A stretch of 64,000 bases of DNA from Streptomyces naganishii JCM 4654 (GTDB lineage Bacteria; Actinomycetota; Actinomycetes; Streptomycetales; Streptomycetaceae), in NCBI RefSeq assembly GCF_014650575.1, contig NZ_BMVF01000007.1, positions 124,001 through 188,000 on the forward strand. The letters run 5' to 3'. Made by a program: the position numbers and the translations under genes. The notes beneath the pieces were generated by a model. That model ran no database searches. It was not told where the DNA came from and saw only the letters and a program-made list of their open reading frames with translations. The first letter of the stretch is position 1. Each line of letters begins with the position of its first letter. This document shows positions 40,584 to 49,241 of the stretch, piece by piece.

Positions 40584-40910
40584 GTGATCCGTGACCGGCT
40601 TCGTCGCCGTCCCCTCGCCACCGCCGCGCCGCCGGCGCTGATGCTGCTTCCGGTCCTGCTCCTCGTCGTCCAGCTCGGGCTGTTCGACGGCGGGGGCCTG
40701 TCCGTGACCGTCGCCGCCGGGGCGGCGCTCGTCGCCTGCGCGCTGCTCGCCTCGCGGTGCGTGCCCGTCGTTCCGCCGACCCGGGTGCGTACGGCACTTC
40801 GGGACCGGGACCGCCGTACGGCCTTCCTGCCGCAGCGTGATCCCGACGCGCCCGGACGTCGCCGGCCCAGAGCGCCCGGGCGCGCTCCTGCGGCGACCGT
40901 CGTCGCGTAG
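40584..40910 (+). CDS. DUF6412-like small membrane protein
   Basis: The protein has 108 residues, GTG at 40584 chosen for its AGGGAGGCGAGCC. The frame is open back to an ATG at 40461 that overlaps the sortase stop (ATGA) and cannot be ruled out. Seen: two TM helices (PPALMLLPVLLLVVQLGLF and LSVTVAAGAALVACALLAS) and a basic Arg/Pro-rich C-terminus. In Streptomyces such a gene sits just before a YidC-like gene, as here, suggesting joint action in membrane-protein insertion. Confidence 0.7.
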   Translation: MIRDRLRRRPLATAAPPALMLLPVLLLVVQLGLFDGGGLSVTVAAGAALVACALLASRCVPVVPPTRVRTALRDRDRRTAFLPQRDPDAPGRRRPRAPGRAPAATVVA

Positions 40911-41010
40911 GGCGCGTTCTTGCTGTTCCACCACCCAGCTCGCCCTGCGCGGGTCGTCCTGCCGTCATGTCCTCGCTTCCGGCACGACGAGACCCCCGGA
41001 GGGCTCACCC

Positions 41011-41721
41011 ATGTCCGTACTCACCCACCTGCTCGAGCGCCTGGTCGAGCAGCTCGCCGACCTGCTCCAGCCGCTGTTCCACGCCTCCGCGGCCGCCGCC
41101 GCGATCGTCCTGTTCACCGCGCTCGTACGGCTCCTCGTCCATCCCCTCTCCCGGGCCGCCGCGCGCGGACAGCGGGCCCGGGCCGCGCTCCAGCCGAGAA
41201 TCGCCGAGCTGCGGAAGAAGCACCGGAAGGATCCGCGGAGGCTGCGGCAGGCGGTGCTGGAACTGCACGCGGCGGAGAAGGTGTCGCCGCTGTCGGGCGT
41301 GCCGGCGAGTCTGTGCCAGTTGCCCGCCTTCTTCCTCCTCTACCACCTGTTCTCGCGTCCCGCGCCGAGTGACGGGTCCGGCGGGCTGCTCGGGCACGGG
41401 CTGTTCGCGGCGCCGCTCGGCGGGCGGTGGGTGGACGTGCTCGGCGACGGCCAGGTCTTCGGGGCGGCCGGGGGCGTGTACGGGGCGCTGTTCGCGGTCG
41501 TCGCCCTCCTCGCCGGCCTCAACTACCGGCGCGCGCGCCACAGTACGGAAGTCCTGCCCGCACCGGAGGGCGGCGGTGCGGCCGGTGCGATCGCCAGGGC
41601 CCTGCCGTTCATGTCCTTCCTCACGCTCGTCACCGTCGCCGTCGTGCCGCTGGCCGCCGCGCTGTACGTGGTGACCAGTACGGCGTGGAGCACGGTCGAG
41701 CGGGTGCTGCTGTACCGGTGA
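41011..41721 (+). CDS. YidC/Oxa1/Alb3-family membrane insertase paralogue
   Basis: The protein has 236 residues. The ATG at 41011 follows GGAGGGCTCACCC. Seen: TM helices at about 28-48, 103-120, 150-168 and 195-220. The cytoplasmic loop QPRIAELRKKHRKDPRRLRQAVLELHAAEKVSPLSG and GVPASLCQLPAFFLLYHLFS are the YidC core. Arg42 in TM1 fits the conserved hydrophilic-groove Arg. It is shorter than housekeeping YidC, so it is a second, specialised copy. The gene lies 100 bases after the DUF6412-like gene. Confidence 0.88.
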   Translation: MSVLTHLLERLVEQLADLLQPLFHASAAAAAIVLFTALVRLLVHPLSRAAARGQRARAALQPRIAELRKKHRKDPRRLRQAVLELHAAEKVSPLSGVPASLCQLPAFFLLYHLFSRPAPSDGSGGLLGHGLFAAPLGGRWVDVLGDGQVFGAAGGVYGALFAVVALLAGLNYRRARHSTEVLPAPEGGGAAGAIARALPFMSFLTLVTVAVVPLAAALYVVTSTAWSTVERVLLYR

Positions 41722-41893
41722 TCAGGTGAGGTGAGGTGCGGCGGGGGGACCATGACCCGGTCCAGTACGTGAACCGGGTCTTGCGGAGTGGACGGTGGGC
41801 TTGGAGGATCGGACAGGCCTCCGACGGACGGTACCGCCGCACCCGGATCGTGACGCTCGGGCGGGCCGCCCGCGAGTGAGGGAGATGGGGAAG

Positions 41894-42751
41894 ATGAAGC
41901 TGCTGCGAGTCGGTACGGCGGGTGCGGAGCGCCCTGCGCTGCTGGACGCGGACGGGACCCTGCGGGACCTGTCGGGCGTGGTCCCGGACATCGACGGGGC
42001 CCTGCTCGCCGACGACGCCGCGCTCGGCCGGGTACGGGACGCCGCCGTGGCGGGGCAGCTTCCCGTGCTGGACGCGGCCGGGCTGCGGATCGGGCCGCCG
42101 CTCGCACGGATCGGCAAGATCGTGTGCATCGGGCTGAACTACCACGACCACGCCCGCGAGACCGGCGCGGCGCCGCCCGCCGAGCCGGTGATCTTCCTCA
42201 AGGCGCCGGACACCGTGGTCGGCCCCGACGACACCGTGCTGGTGCCGCGCGGGTCCACGAAGACGGACTGGGAGGTCGAACTCGCGGTCGTCATCGGGCG
42301 TACGGCCCGCTATCTGGAGTCGCACGAGGAGGCCCTCGCGCACGTGGCCGGGTACGCGGTGGCGCACGACGTGTCCGAGCGCGAGTTCCAGATCGAGCGC
42401 GGCGGGACCTGGGACAAGGGGAAGAACTGCGAGACCTTCAACCCGCTGGGCCCCTGGCTCGTGACGGCGGACGAGGTGCCCGACCCGCAGCGGCTGCCGC
42501 TCCGGCTGTGGGTCAACGGGGAGCTCAAGCAGGACGGCAGCACCGCCGAGCAGATCTTCCCCGTCGCCGAAGTCGTGCGCTACGTGAGCCAGTTCATGAC
42601 TCTCCACCCCGGCGACGTCATCAACACCGGTACGCCCGCCGGGGTGGCCATGGGCCGGCCCGACCCCAAGCCCTACCTGAGGGCCGGGGACGTGGTCGAA
42701 CTGGAGGTGGAGGGGCTGGGGCGCCAGCGCCAGGAGCTCAAGGACGCCTAG
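41894..42751 (+). CDS. Fumarylacetoacetate hydrolase family protein
   Basis: The protein has 285 residues, ATG at 41894 after GGAGATGGGG; an ATG three codons earlier is less likely. Seen: KIVCIGLNYHDHARETGA, EPVIFLKAPDTVVGPDD, DWEVELAVVIGR (metal-binding Glu/Asp), GYAVAHDVSEREFQ, GKNCETFNPLGPW and INTGTPAGVAMG. These are the FAH catalytic domain blocks. The likely reaction is C-C bond hydrolysis or decarboxylation of a beta-diketone-like acid, with Mg2+. The substrate is unknown. Confidence 0.9.
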   Translation: MKLLRVGTAGAERPALLDADGTLRDLSGVVPDIDGALLADDAALGRVRDAAVAGQLPVLDAAGLRIGPPLARIGKIVCIGLNYHDHARETGAAPPAEPVIFLKAPDTVVGPDDTVLVPRGSTKTDWEVELAVVIGRTARYLESHEEALAHVAGYAVAHDVSEREFQIERGGTWDKGKNCETFNPLGPWLVTADEVPDPQRLPLRLWVNGELKQDGSTAEQIFPVAEVVRYVSQFMTLHPGDVINTGTPAGVAMGRPDPKPYLRAGDVVELEVEGLGRQRQELKDA

Positions 42752-42776
42752 CCGCCCCGCCGTTGAGGGTCCGCGC

Positions 42777-43655
42777 TCAGCCGAGGAGGGCCGCCACGCG
42801 GCGCCACCCCTGCCTCGGCAGCGACTCGCGTTCGGCGCCCGCCACCACCACCTGGAGCGCCACGTGGTCCGCGCCCGCCGCGAAGAACTCCTCCACGCGG
42901 GCGCGGATCCGGGCGTCGTCGCCCCACGCGAACACCGCGTCGACCAGGCGGTCGCTGCCGCCGTCCTTGAGGTCGTCCTCGGTGAAGCCCAGCCGCAGGA
43001 AGTTGTTGGTGTAGTTGGGCAGCGCGAGGTACATGGCGAGGTAGTCCCGGGCCGTCGTACGCGCGCGCTCGGGGTCCTCGTCCAGGACGACCTTCAACTC
43101 CGGGGCCAGGAGCGGGGCTTCGCCCAGCACCTCGCGGGCCTGCGCGGTGTGCTCCGCCGTGACCAGGTACGGCACCGCGCCCGCCGCCCGGTCCCGGGAC
43201 AGCTCGAGCGTCTTCGGGCCGAGCGCCGCCAGCACCCGGCGCCCGGCGGGCACCCCGGCCGCGTCCAGGGCGTCGAGATAGGCGACCAGCGCCGAGTACG
43301 GGCGGCGGTACTGCTCCGCGAGCTTGGCGTGGCTCACGCCGAGGCCCAGTACGAAACGGCCGGGGTGGGCCGACTCCAGCCCGGCGAAACCGGCCGCGCT
43401 CGCCTCGGCGTCGTGCTGCCAGATGCTCTGGATGCTGGTGCCCACGACGAGCCGCGAGGTCGCCTCCAGCAGCGGGGCGGCGTTGCCGGGCGCGCTGCTG
43501 CCGCCGAGCCAGGCCGTGCCGTAGCCGAGCTCCTCCAGCTCGGCGGCCGCGTCGGCGATCTCACCGCGGCGCGCGGGGTCCTCCGAGCGCAGGCCGATGC
43601 TCCAGACGCCGTAGCGTCCGACCCTCTGCTTCAGCGGTGCTGCCGTGTCGCTCAT
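42777..43655 (-). CDS. LLM-class F420-dependent oxidoreductase
   Basis: The protein has 292 residues, ATG at 43655. Seen: luciferase-like TIM-barrel signals: YGVWSIGLRSEDPARRGEIADAAAELEELGYGTAWLGG, RLVVGTSIQSIWQ, HPGRFVLGLGVSHAK and GAVPYLVTAEHTAQAREVLG. The family uses F420 (or FMN) to reduce or oxidise small organic compounds. The substrate is not evident. It is convergent with the FAH gene, 25 bases apart. Confidence 0.88.
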   Translation of the reverse strand: MSDTAAPLKQRVGRYGVWSIGLRSEDPARRGEIADAAAELEELGYGTAWLGGSSAPGNAAPLLEATSRLVVGTSIQSIWQHDAEASAAGFAGLESAHPGRFVLGLGVSHAKLAEQYRRPYSALVAYLDALDAAGVPAGRRVLAALGPKTLELSRDRAAGAVPYLVTAEHTAQAREVLGEAPLLAPELKVVLDEDPERARTTARDYLAMYLALPNYTNNFLRLGFTEDDLKDGGSDRLVDAVFAWGDDARIRARVEEFFAAGADHVALQVVVAGAERESLPRQGWRRVAALLG

Positions 43656-43753
43656 CGTTCCAGTCCCTCCGGGCGGGTGCCGTGATCATCGCGCCTACAG
43701 CCACCCCAACCCTGGGGAACGCGCCGATAATCCCCGGGGGAGCCGCGAAGGGG

Positions 43754-44284
43754 CTACTCGTCCCGCCCTTCGAGGAACCGCTCCAGCGCCTCCACCACCA
43801 GCCGGTGGTCCTGGAGCTGGGGCAGGCCGGAGACGGTCACCGCGCCGACCACGCCGACGCCGTCCACGGTGACCGGGAAGGAGCCGCCGTGCGCCGCGTA
43901 GGCGTCGGGGTCCAGCCGGGAGGAGTCCTCGAAGGTCGTCCCCTTGGCCCGGAAGCGGGCGCCGACCAGGTACGACGCCGAGCCGTACCGCTCCACCACC
44001 CGCCGCTTGCGGGCGATCCAGGCGTCGTTGTCCGGCGTCGAGCCGGGCAGGGCCGCGTGGAAGAGCTGCTGGCCGGCGCGGTGGATGTCGATCGCCACCG
44101 GGGCCTGCCGCTCCCGCGCCAGCTCCACCAGCAGCGAGCCGAGCGCCCAGGCGTCGTCGTGGGTGAAACGCCGGAAGACCAGACGGCGTTCCTGCGCCTC
44201 CAGCTCCTCGATACCCGGGGTGATCTCGGCGGACTCGGGGGCGGAGCCGGGGACGGACCTCGGGGTGGGCCTGTTCGTCGTCAC
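43754..44284 (-). CDS. Heme-degrading-domain (UPF0303/HbpS-like) protein
   Basis: The protein has 176 residues. The GTG at 44284 overlaps the oxidoreductase stop by 4 bases (GTGA), so it is translated after it. Seen: LVFRRFTHDDAWALGSLLVELARERQAPVAIDIHRAGQQLFHAALPGSTPDN, the start of the PF03928 heme-degrading/GlcG-like domain. It continues to GGSFPVTVDGVGVVGAVTVSGLPQLQDHRLV. Related proteins bind heme or small ligands. The enzymatic role is unproven. It forms an operon with the Gfo/Idh/MocA gene. Confidence 0.88.
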   Translation of the reverse strand: MTTNRPTPRSVPGSAPESAEITPGIEELEAQERRLVFRRFTHDDAWALGSLLVELARERQAPVAIDIHRAGQQLFHAALPGSTPDNDAWIARKRRVVERYGSASYLVGARFRAKGTTFEDSSRLDPDAYAAHGGSFPVTVDGVGVVGAVTVSGLPQLQDHRLVVEALERFLEGRDE

Positions 44285-45360
44285 AGGGTCACCGCCACGC
44301 CCTCGCGGGCCGAGCGCCGGGCCGCCTCGAGCACGTCGAGCGCGGCGGCCGCCTCGTCGGCGGTCACCGGGTTGGGGGCGCCCTCGCGCAGGGCGGCGGC
44401 CACGGCGGCGTAGTACGCCGGGTAGTCGCCGGGCAGGGTCGGTACGGGACGGCCGCCGCCGGTCAGCGGGGACTCACCGGCGCCGACGCGGCCCCACAGG
44501 GACTCCTCCTCCGTGCCCCAGCCGCCTTGGCCCGGGCGCCCGGGGCGCCGTCCGTCGCGCAGGTCCGCCTCCTGGGGGTCGAGGCCGTACTTCACGTAGC
44601 CCGCCCGCGAGCCCAGCACCCGGAAACGCGGGCCCAGTTGGGCCGCCGTCGCGGAGACGTAGAGGTGGGAGCGGACGCCGTTCGCGTGGGTGAGCGCGAT
44701 GAACGTGTCGTCGTCGGTCTCCGCCCCCGCCCGGCGCACCACCGACTCGGCGTACACCTGGGTCACGGGACCGAACAGCACCAGCGCCTGGTCGACGACG
44801 TGGCTGCCGAGGTCGTAGAGCAGGCCGCCGATCTCCACCGGGTCGCCGGACTCGCGCCAGCCGCCCTTGGGCTTGGGGCGCCACCGTTCGAAGCGGGACT
44901 CGAACCGCCAGACGTCGCCCAGCTCGCCCTCGGCGATCAGCTCGCGCAGGGTGAGGAAGTCGTTGTCCCAGCGGCGGTTCTGGAAGACGGACAGCAGCAG
45001 GCCGCGCTCCCGCGCGAGGGCGGCCAGGCCGCGCGCCTCGGCCGCCGTACCCGCGACCGGCTTGTCCACCACGACCGGCAGACCGGCCTCCAGGGCGGCG
45101 GTGGCGAGCGGGACGTGCGTCTTGTTCGGGGACGCCACGACGATCAGGTCCAGCTCGGCGGAGCGGGCGAACAGCTCGTCGGGGCCGGCGGCGATGCGGA
45201 CGTCCGGGAACTCCGCGCGGGCCTGCGCCTGCCGCTCCGGGTTGGAGGTGACCACCGTGTCGAGGACCAGGCCCTCGGTGGCTGCGATCAGCGGGGCGTG
45301 GAAGACGGAGCCGGCGAGGCCGTAGCCGACGAGACCTGCGCGGAGGGGTGTGCCAGTCAT
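44281..45360 (-). CDS. Gfo/Idh/MocA-family oxidoreductase
   Basis: The protein has 359 residues, ATG at 45360 after AGGACGC. Seen: Rossmann motif RAGLVGYGLAGSVFHAPLI, VTSNPERQAQARAEFPDVR, VVASPNKTHVPLATAALEAGLPVVVDKPVA (EKP-type catalytic Lys in the DKP variant), and GGLLYDLGSHVVDQALVLFGPV. It is an NAD(P)-dependent sugar or polyol dehydrogenase. It lies divergent from a ROK regulator, typical for sugar catabolism control, and is coupled to the UPF0303 gene. Confidence 0.92.
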   Translation of the reverse strand: MTGTPLRAGLVGYGLAGSVFHAPLIAATEGLVLDTVVTSNPERQAQARAEFPDVRIAAGPDELFARSAELDLIVVASPNKTHVPLATAALEAGLPVVVDKPVAGTAAEARGLAALARERGLLLSVFQNRRWDNDFLTLRELIAEGELGDVWRFESRFERWRPKPKGGWRESGDPVEIGGLLYDLGSHVVDQALVLFGPVTQVYAESVVRRAGAETDDDTFIALTHANGVRSHLYVSATAAQLGPRFRVLGSRAGYVKYGLDPQEADLRDGRRPGRPGQGGWGTEEESLWGRVGAGESPLTGGGRPVPTLPGDYPAYYAAVAAALREGAPNPVTADEAAAALDVLEAARRSAREGVAVTL

Positions 45361-45373
45361 GCGTCCTACTTTC

Positions 45374-45386
45374 GCAACGCTGTTGC
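45374..45386. promoter_or_regulatory. Inverted repeat between oxidoreductase and ROK regulator
   Basis: GCAAC-GCT-GTTGC is a perfect 5-bp inverted repeat, flanked by TTC and (C)GAA that extend the symmetry with one-base offset. It lies 14 bases upstream of the oxidoreductase ATG. It may be the ROK operator. Confidence 0.55.
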
Positions 45387-45467
45387 CGAAGTGCAAGCGC
45401 GGGGGAGAATGGGGGCGAGGAGCCGGTGGGCGGGAGGGGGAGTGGGAGTGGCAGCGGTGAGGATGAG

Positions 45468-46736
45468 GTGGGTGTGGGTGTGAGCGGAGGCGTGGGCGCT
45501 GGGCCGGGGGCGGGCGCGCGCGTCGGAGGGGGGCCGGGGCCGGGAGCGGGTACGGGCGCCGGGGCCAACCTGCTCGCGCTGCGGAGCCACAACACCGCCC
45601 TCGTGCTCGACCTGCTGCGTGGGGCCGGGGCCGGGGGCATCAGCCGGCTGGAGCTCGCCGAGCGCACCGGGCTCACCCCGCAGGCCGTCAGCAAGATCAC
45701 CGCCCGGCTGCGCGCGCAGGGGCTCGCCGCCGAGGCCGGCCGGCGGGCGTCCACGGGGGGCAAGCCGCGCACGGTGCTGCGGCTGGTTCCCGGGGCGGGA
45801 CACGCGATCGGGGTCCACGTCGACCGGGACGAGGTGCGCGCGGTGCTGGCCGACCTGAACGGGACGGTGGTCGGCGAGCGGTGCGGTCCCCTGGACGCGG
45901 CGGGCCCGGGGGTGGGTGCGCAGGCCGTGGTGGAGGCGGTGGCCCGGCAGGTCGAGGGCCTGGTGCCGCCGGTCGCCGAGTCGCTGCTCGGGGTCGGGGT
46001 CGCGCTGCCCGGGCCGCTGGACCACCGCGGCGGGGTGCTGCGCCGGGTGACCGGGTTTCCCGAATGGGAGGGCTTTCCGCTGCGGGACACACTGGCGCGG
46101 CGGCTCGGGGTGCCCGTGGTGGTCGACAAGGACACCAACGCGGCCGCGCTCGGGCTCGCGGTCGCGAGGGGCGACGACGACGGCGGTGGCGGTGGCGGCG
46201 CGGGATCGTTCGCGTATCTGCATGTGGGTACGGGCATCGGGGCCGGGCTGGTGATCGGGGGCGGTGTGCACCGGGGGGCGCGGACGGGGGCGGGGGAGTT
46301 CGGGCACCAGGTGATCCAGCTGGACGGGCCGCCGTGCGAGTGCGGGGACCGGGGGTGCGTGGAGGCGCTGTGCCTTGCGGCGGTGGCGCGCGGGGAGACG
46401 GAGGAGGCGGCGCGGGTGCTGGGCGCCGGTGCCGCGAACCTGGTGGGGCTGCTGGACATCGAACTGGTCCTGCTGGGTGGCCGTACGGTGGCCGCGGCGC
46501 CGGACGTCTTCGTGGCGGGCGTGTCGGCGGTACTGGCCGCCCGGGCCCACCGCGAGGGCCTCCCGGCCGGCGCGGTACCGGTACGACTCGCCCCCGGCGG
46601 CGAACGCGCGGTGGCCGAGGGCGCGGCCCAACTGCTCCTCGCACCGGTGTTCGGCCGGGGCGAGGGTCGAGAGGGCCTGCGTGCCGGCCGGGGGACGGCT
46701 GAGCGGGGGCTGCCCGCCGGCCGGGGTGGCGGCTGA
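45468..46736 (+). CDS. ROK-family transcriptional regulator
   Basis: The protein has about 422 residues. Several in-frame GTG codons (45468, 45474, 45480) compete; 45468 has GAGG six bases upstream. Seen: a Gly-rich leader, winged helix-turn-helix (LLRGAGAGGISRLELAERTGLTPQAVSKITARLRAQGL), then the ROK sugar-kinase-like fold with VVVDKDTNAAALG, HVGTGIGAGLVIGG, the zinc-binding CECGDRGCVEA and a final Gly/Arg-rich tail. It probably represses the divergent oxidoreductase operon in response to a sugar. Confidence 0.88.
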   Translation: MGVGVSGGVGAGPGAGARVGGGPGPGAGTGAGANLLALRSHNTALVLDLLRGAGAGGISRLELAERTGLTPQAVSKITARLRAQGLAAEAGRRASTGGKPRTVLRLVPGAGHAIGVHVDRDEVRAVLADLNGTVVGERCGPLDAAGPGVGAQAVVEAVARQVEGLVPPVAESLLGVGVALPGPLDHRGGVLRRVTGFPEWEGFPLRDTLARRLGVPVVVDKDTNAAALGLAVARGDDDGGGGGGAGSFAYLHVGTGIGAGLVIGGGVHRGARTGAGEFGHQVIQLDGPPCECGDRGCVEALCLAAVARGETEEAARVLGAGAANLVGLLDIELVLLGGRTVAAAPDVFVAGVSAVLAARAHREGLPAGAVPVRLAPGGERAVAEGAAQLLLAPVFGRGEGREGLRAGRGTAERGLPAGRGGG

Positions 46737-46888
46737 GTGGGTCGGCCTGCCGGCTGCTGCGGCGGCTGGGAGGGGCGCACGCTGAACGGATCCGCCCGCC
46801 GGGTGAGGGATTTCGCGGGGCCGTTCGGGGGCGGTTGGGCCCGTGGTGTCGCTCGATTGCCTGGTCGCTGCGGCATGGTCATGTGTTC

Positions 46889-47776
46889 ATGCGACTGTGC
46901 TCGTCCCTGTCCCTCTGCCTTGCCGCAGCCGCCCTCGTCCCGGCCGGGCCCGCCCACGCCGACTCACTTCCCGCTGACACCGGCTCGCGTGCCGCCCACG
47001 CCGACCCGCGTCCTACCTCCTCCGGTTCGCGTCCTACCTCCTCCGGTTCGCCTCCCGCCGATGCCGGTTCGCGTTCCGTCTGCGGTGGGGCCGGTGATCG
47101 GCGCTTTCCCATCAGCAGCCGCATTCACGGCGGCCCCGACCGTTACACCGCCGGAGGGGGATACGGGAGCTTCTCCATCGATCTCACCAACACCACCTCC
47201 GTCAGCTGTGCCGCCATCCACCCGGTGGTCGTGCTCGTCGACGCCAAGCGCGCGCTGAAGGCCGGGCAGGTGCGGCTGGAGTTCTACGACGGTTCCCGTC
47301 CTCATCCGGTGCGCCTGGAGACCACCGACCAGGCCGAACTCGTCGGCCCGTTCGACGCGGGGCTGCCCGGGTTCACCGTGGGCCCGCACAAGACCGTCAC
47401 CGTGAGGGCGCGGCTCGCGATCACCTCCGACGCCGTGGCCGACGACGTCACCGCGAACGCGGCCGTCGTCCAGCGGCACGACGACGACGGCGACTGGGTC
47501 GGCCAGTCCGGCGACTACCGCTTCCACATCGACTCCGGCACGGCCACCGCCCCCGCCACGGCCACCGCCCCCGCCACGGTCACGCCGGAAACCGGCGCCC
47601 CGGCCACCGGCATCCCCGCCACCGGCTCGCCCACCCCCACCGGCACCCCCGACAGTCCGACCCTCGCCGACGAACTCGCCCGCACCGGCCTCACCACTCT
47701 CCTCGGCGTGATCACCGCCACCGCGCTGCTGCTGGCCGCCGGCGGAACGCTCGTACTGACCTGGAGGCGCCGCTGA
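46889..47776 (+). CDS. LARTG-anchored cell-wall surface protein
   Basis: The protein has 295 residues, ATG at 46889 (a GTG two codons earlier is possible). Seen: signal peptide (LCSSLSLCLAAAALVPAGPAHADS), a low-complexity Thr/Ser/Gly/Pro stretch with a duplicated PRPTSSGS unit, a beta-sandwich domain (about 70-215), and a Thr/Ala/Pro linker. LARTG (263-267) is followed by a TM helix and WRRR. The LAXTG motif is the recognition sequence of class E sortases. It is probably linked to peptidoglycan by the sortase coded at 39.6 kb or another copy. Confidence 0.85.
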   Translation: MRLCSSLSLCLAAAALVPAGPAHADSLPADTGSRAAHADPRPTSSGSRPTSSGSPPADAGSRSVCGGAGDRRFPISSRIHGGPDRYTAGGGYGSFSIDLTNTTSVSCAAIHPVVVLVDAKRALKAGQVRLEFYDGSRPHPVRLETTDQAELVGPFDAGLPGFTVGPHKTVTVRARLAITSDAVADDVTANAAVVQRHDDDGDWVGQSGDYRFHIDSGTATAPATATAPATVTPETGAPATGIPATGSPTPTGTPDSPTLADELARTGLTTLLGVITATALLLAAGGTLVLTWRRR

Positions 47777-47888
47777 GTCAGGGCACGCCGTACCGGCCGG
47801 AGGCCGGACCGCCGGACCGTTTCGGCAAGATCGGGCCACTGGCTAGGCTGGAGCCACGCAGGCCCGCGTACGGCAGGAGACCCCGCAC

Positions 47889-48668
47889 ATGGCAGACCGC
47901 AAGCCCATCGAGTCGTGGCTCACCGACATGGACGGTGTCCTGATCCACGAGGGCGTCCCGATCCCCGGCGCCGACGCCTTCCTGAAGAAGCTGCGGGAGT
48001 CCGGACGCCCGTTCCTGGTGCTGACCAACAACTCCATCTACACCCCGCGCGACCTGCACGCCCGGCTGCGGCGCATGGGCCTGGACGTGCCGGAGGAGAA
48101 CATCTGGACCTCCGCCCTGGCCACCGCCCAGTTCCTCGACGACCAGCGGCCCGGCGGCAGCGCGTACGTCATCGGCGAGGCGGGCCTGACCACCGCGCTG
48201 CACGACATCGGGTACATCCTGACCGACCACGAGCCCGACTTCGTGATCCTCGGCGAGACCCGCACGTACTCCTTCGAGGCCCTGACCAAGGCCGTGCGGT
48301 TGATCAACAACGGCGCCCGGTTCATCGCCACCAACCCCGACAACGTGGGCCCGTCCGTCGAGGGCGACCTGCCCGCCACCGGCTCGGTGGCCGCGCTCAT
48401 CACGGCCGCGACCGGCAGGAAGCCGTACTTCGTCGGCAAGCCCAACCCGCTGATGATGCGCGCCGGGCTGAACGCGATCGGGGCCCACTCCGAGACGTCC
48501 GCCATGATCGGTGACCGCATGGACACCGACGTGCTCGCCGGCCTCGAGGCGGGGATGCGCACGTTCCTGGTGCTGAGCGGCGTCACCCAGCCCCAGGACG
48601 TCGACCGCTACCCGTTCCGCCCGTCCGAGGCCGTCGACTCGATCGCCGACCTGGTCGAACGCATCTAG
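47889..48668 (+). CDS. HAD-IIA family hydrolase (NagD-like)
   Basis: The protein has 259 residues, ATG at 47889. Seen: WLTDMDGVLIHEG (motif I DxDG), FLVLTNNS (motif II Thr-Asn), FIATNPDN in the IIA cap, KPNPLMMRAG (Lys) and MIGDRMDTDVLAG (motif IV). It is a cytoplasmic phosphatase acting on a small phosphorylated metabolite, perhaps a nucleotide or sugar phosphate. It is followed by 18-bp tandem repeats. Confidence 0.93.
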   Translation: MADRKPIESWLTDMDGVLIHEGVPIPGADAFLKKLRESGRPFLVLTNNSIYTPRDLHARLRRMGLDVPEENIWTSALATAQFLDDQRPGGSAYVIGEAGLTTALHDIGYILTDHEPDFVILGETRTYSFEALTKAVRLINNGARFIATNPDNVGPSVEGDLPATGSVAALITAATGRKPYFVGKPNPLMMRAGLNAIGAHSETSAMIGDRMDTDVLAGLEAGMRTFLVLSGVTQPQDVDRYPFRPSEAVDSIADLVERI

Positions 48669-48680
48669 CCCGCTCACCGC

Positions 48681-48734
48681 GCTCACCGCCCCCACCGCGC
48701 TCACCGCCCCCACCGCGCTCACCGCCCCCACCGC
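48681..48734 (+). repeat. Three exact 18-bp tandem copies
   Basis: GCTCACCGCCCCCACCGC is repeated exactly at 48681-48698, 48699-48716 and 48717-48734, with partial copies on both sides. It lies 12 bases after the HAD hydrolase stop. Confidence 0.92.
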
Positions 48735-48854
48735 ACCCGCCGTTCTGACGGCACTCGCCGCTCGCGCCGATCTCACCCGAACGGAGCACGGCGCGTCCCG
48801 CGCGGATGCGGGGTGGACCCATCGGCAGTCTCCTGGTAACGGAGGTTGTTCACG

Positions 48855-49241
48855 ATGGGTCCACTACGCCTCACCGTCTGTGCGGGACTGCTGGCCGCCG
48901 CGGCCCTGGTCCCCGCGGCGCACGCGGCGGACCACGCGGCCGACCGTGCGGCGGCCCCGCGGGACCGCGCCGTGCGCGCCCCCGCCACACCGGTGCTGTC
49001 CGTGCCGGCGGCGCCCGCGCGCCCCCCGGCCCCGCGACCGAGCACACCACGGACCACACCACCGAGCGCGCGTACGTCGGCCCGGCGCGCCGTCGCGGCC
49101 GCTCCCGGCACGCTGCACGCGGTGACCGGACTGCTGCTCGCGGGGGCCGCCGCGGCCTCCCTCCTGCTGCCCAAACTCCTCGGCAAGGGCCGCCGCGGCC
49201 GGGGCGCCGACCGGGGGAGCGATCACGATGTCCGGCGGTGA
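48855..49241 (+). CDS. Small secreted/membrane protein of unknown function
   Basis: The protein has 128 residues. The ATG at 48855 follows GGAGG. Seen: a signal peptide (MGPLRLTVCAGLLAAAALVPAAHA), an Ala/Pro/Arg-rich region (about 30-85), a TM helix (about 90-108, VTGLLLAGAAAASLLLPKLLG) and a basic tail. No enzyme motif is visible. Its end overlaps the class F sortase-like gene by 14 bases, so the two are probably made together. Confidence 0.75.
   Translation: MGPLRLTVCAGLLAAAALVPAAHAADHAADRAAAPRDRAVRAPATPVLSVPAAPARPPAPRPSTPRTTPPSARTSARRAVAAAPGTLHAVTGLLLAGAAAASLLLPKLLGKGRRGRGADRGSDHDVRR

Noticed and set aside
48681..48734. Possible CRISPR array
   Set aside because: Copies are 18 bp and contiguous with no spacers; plain tandem repeat.
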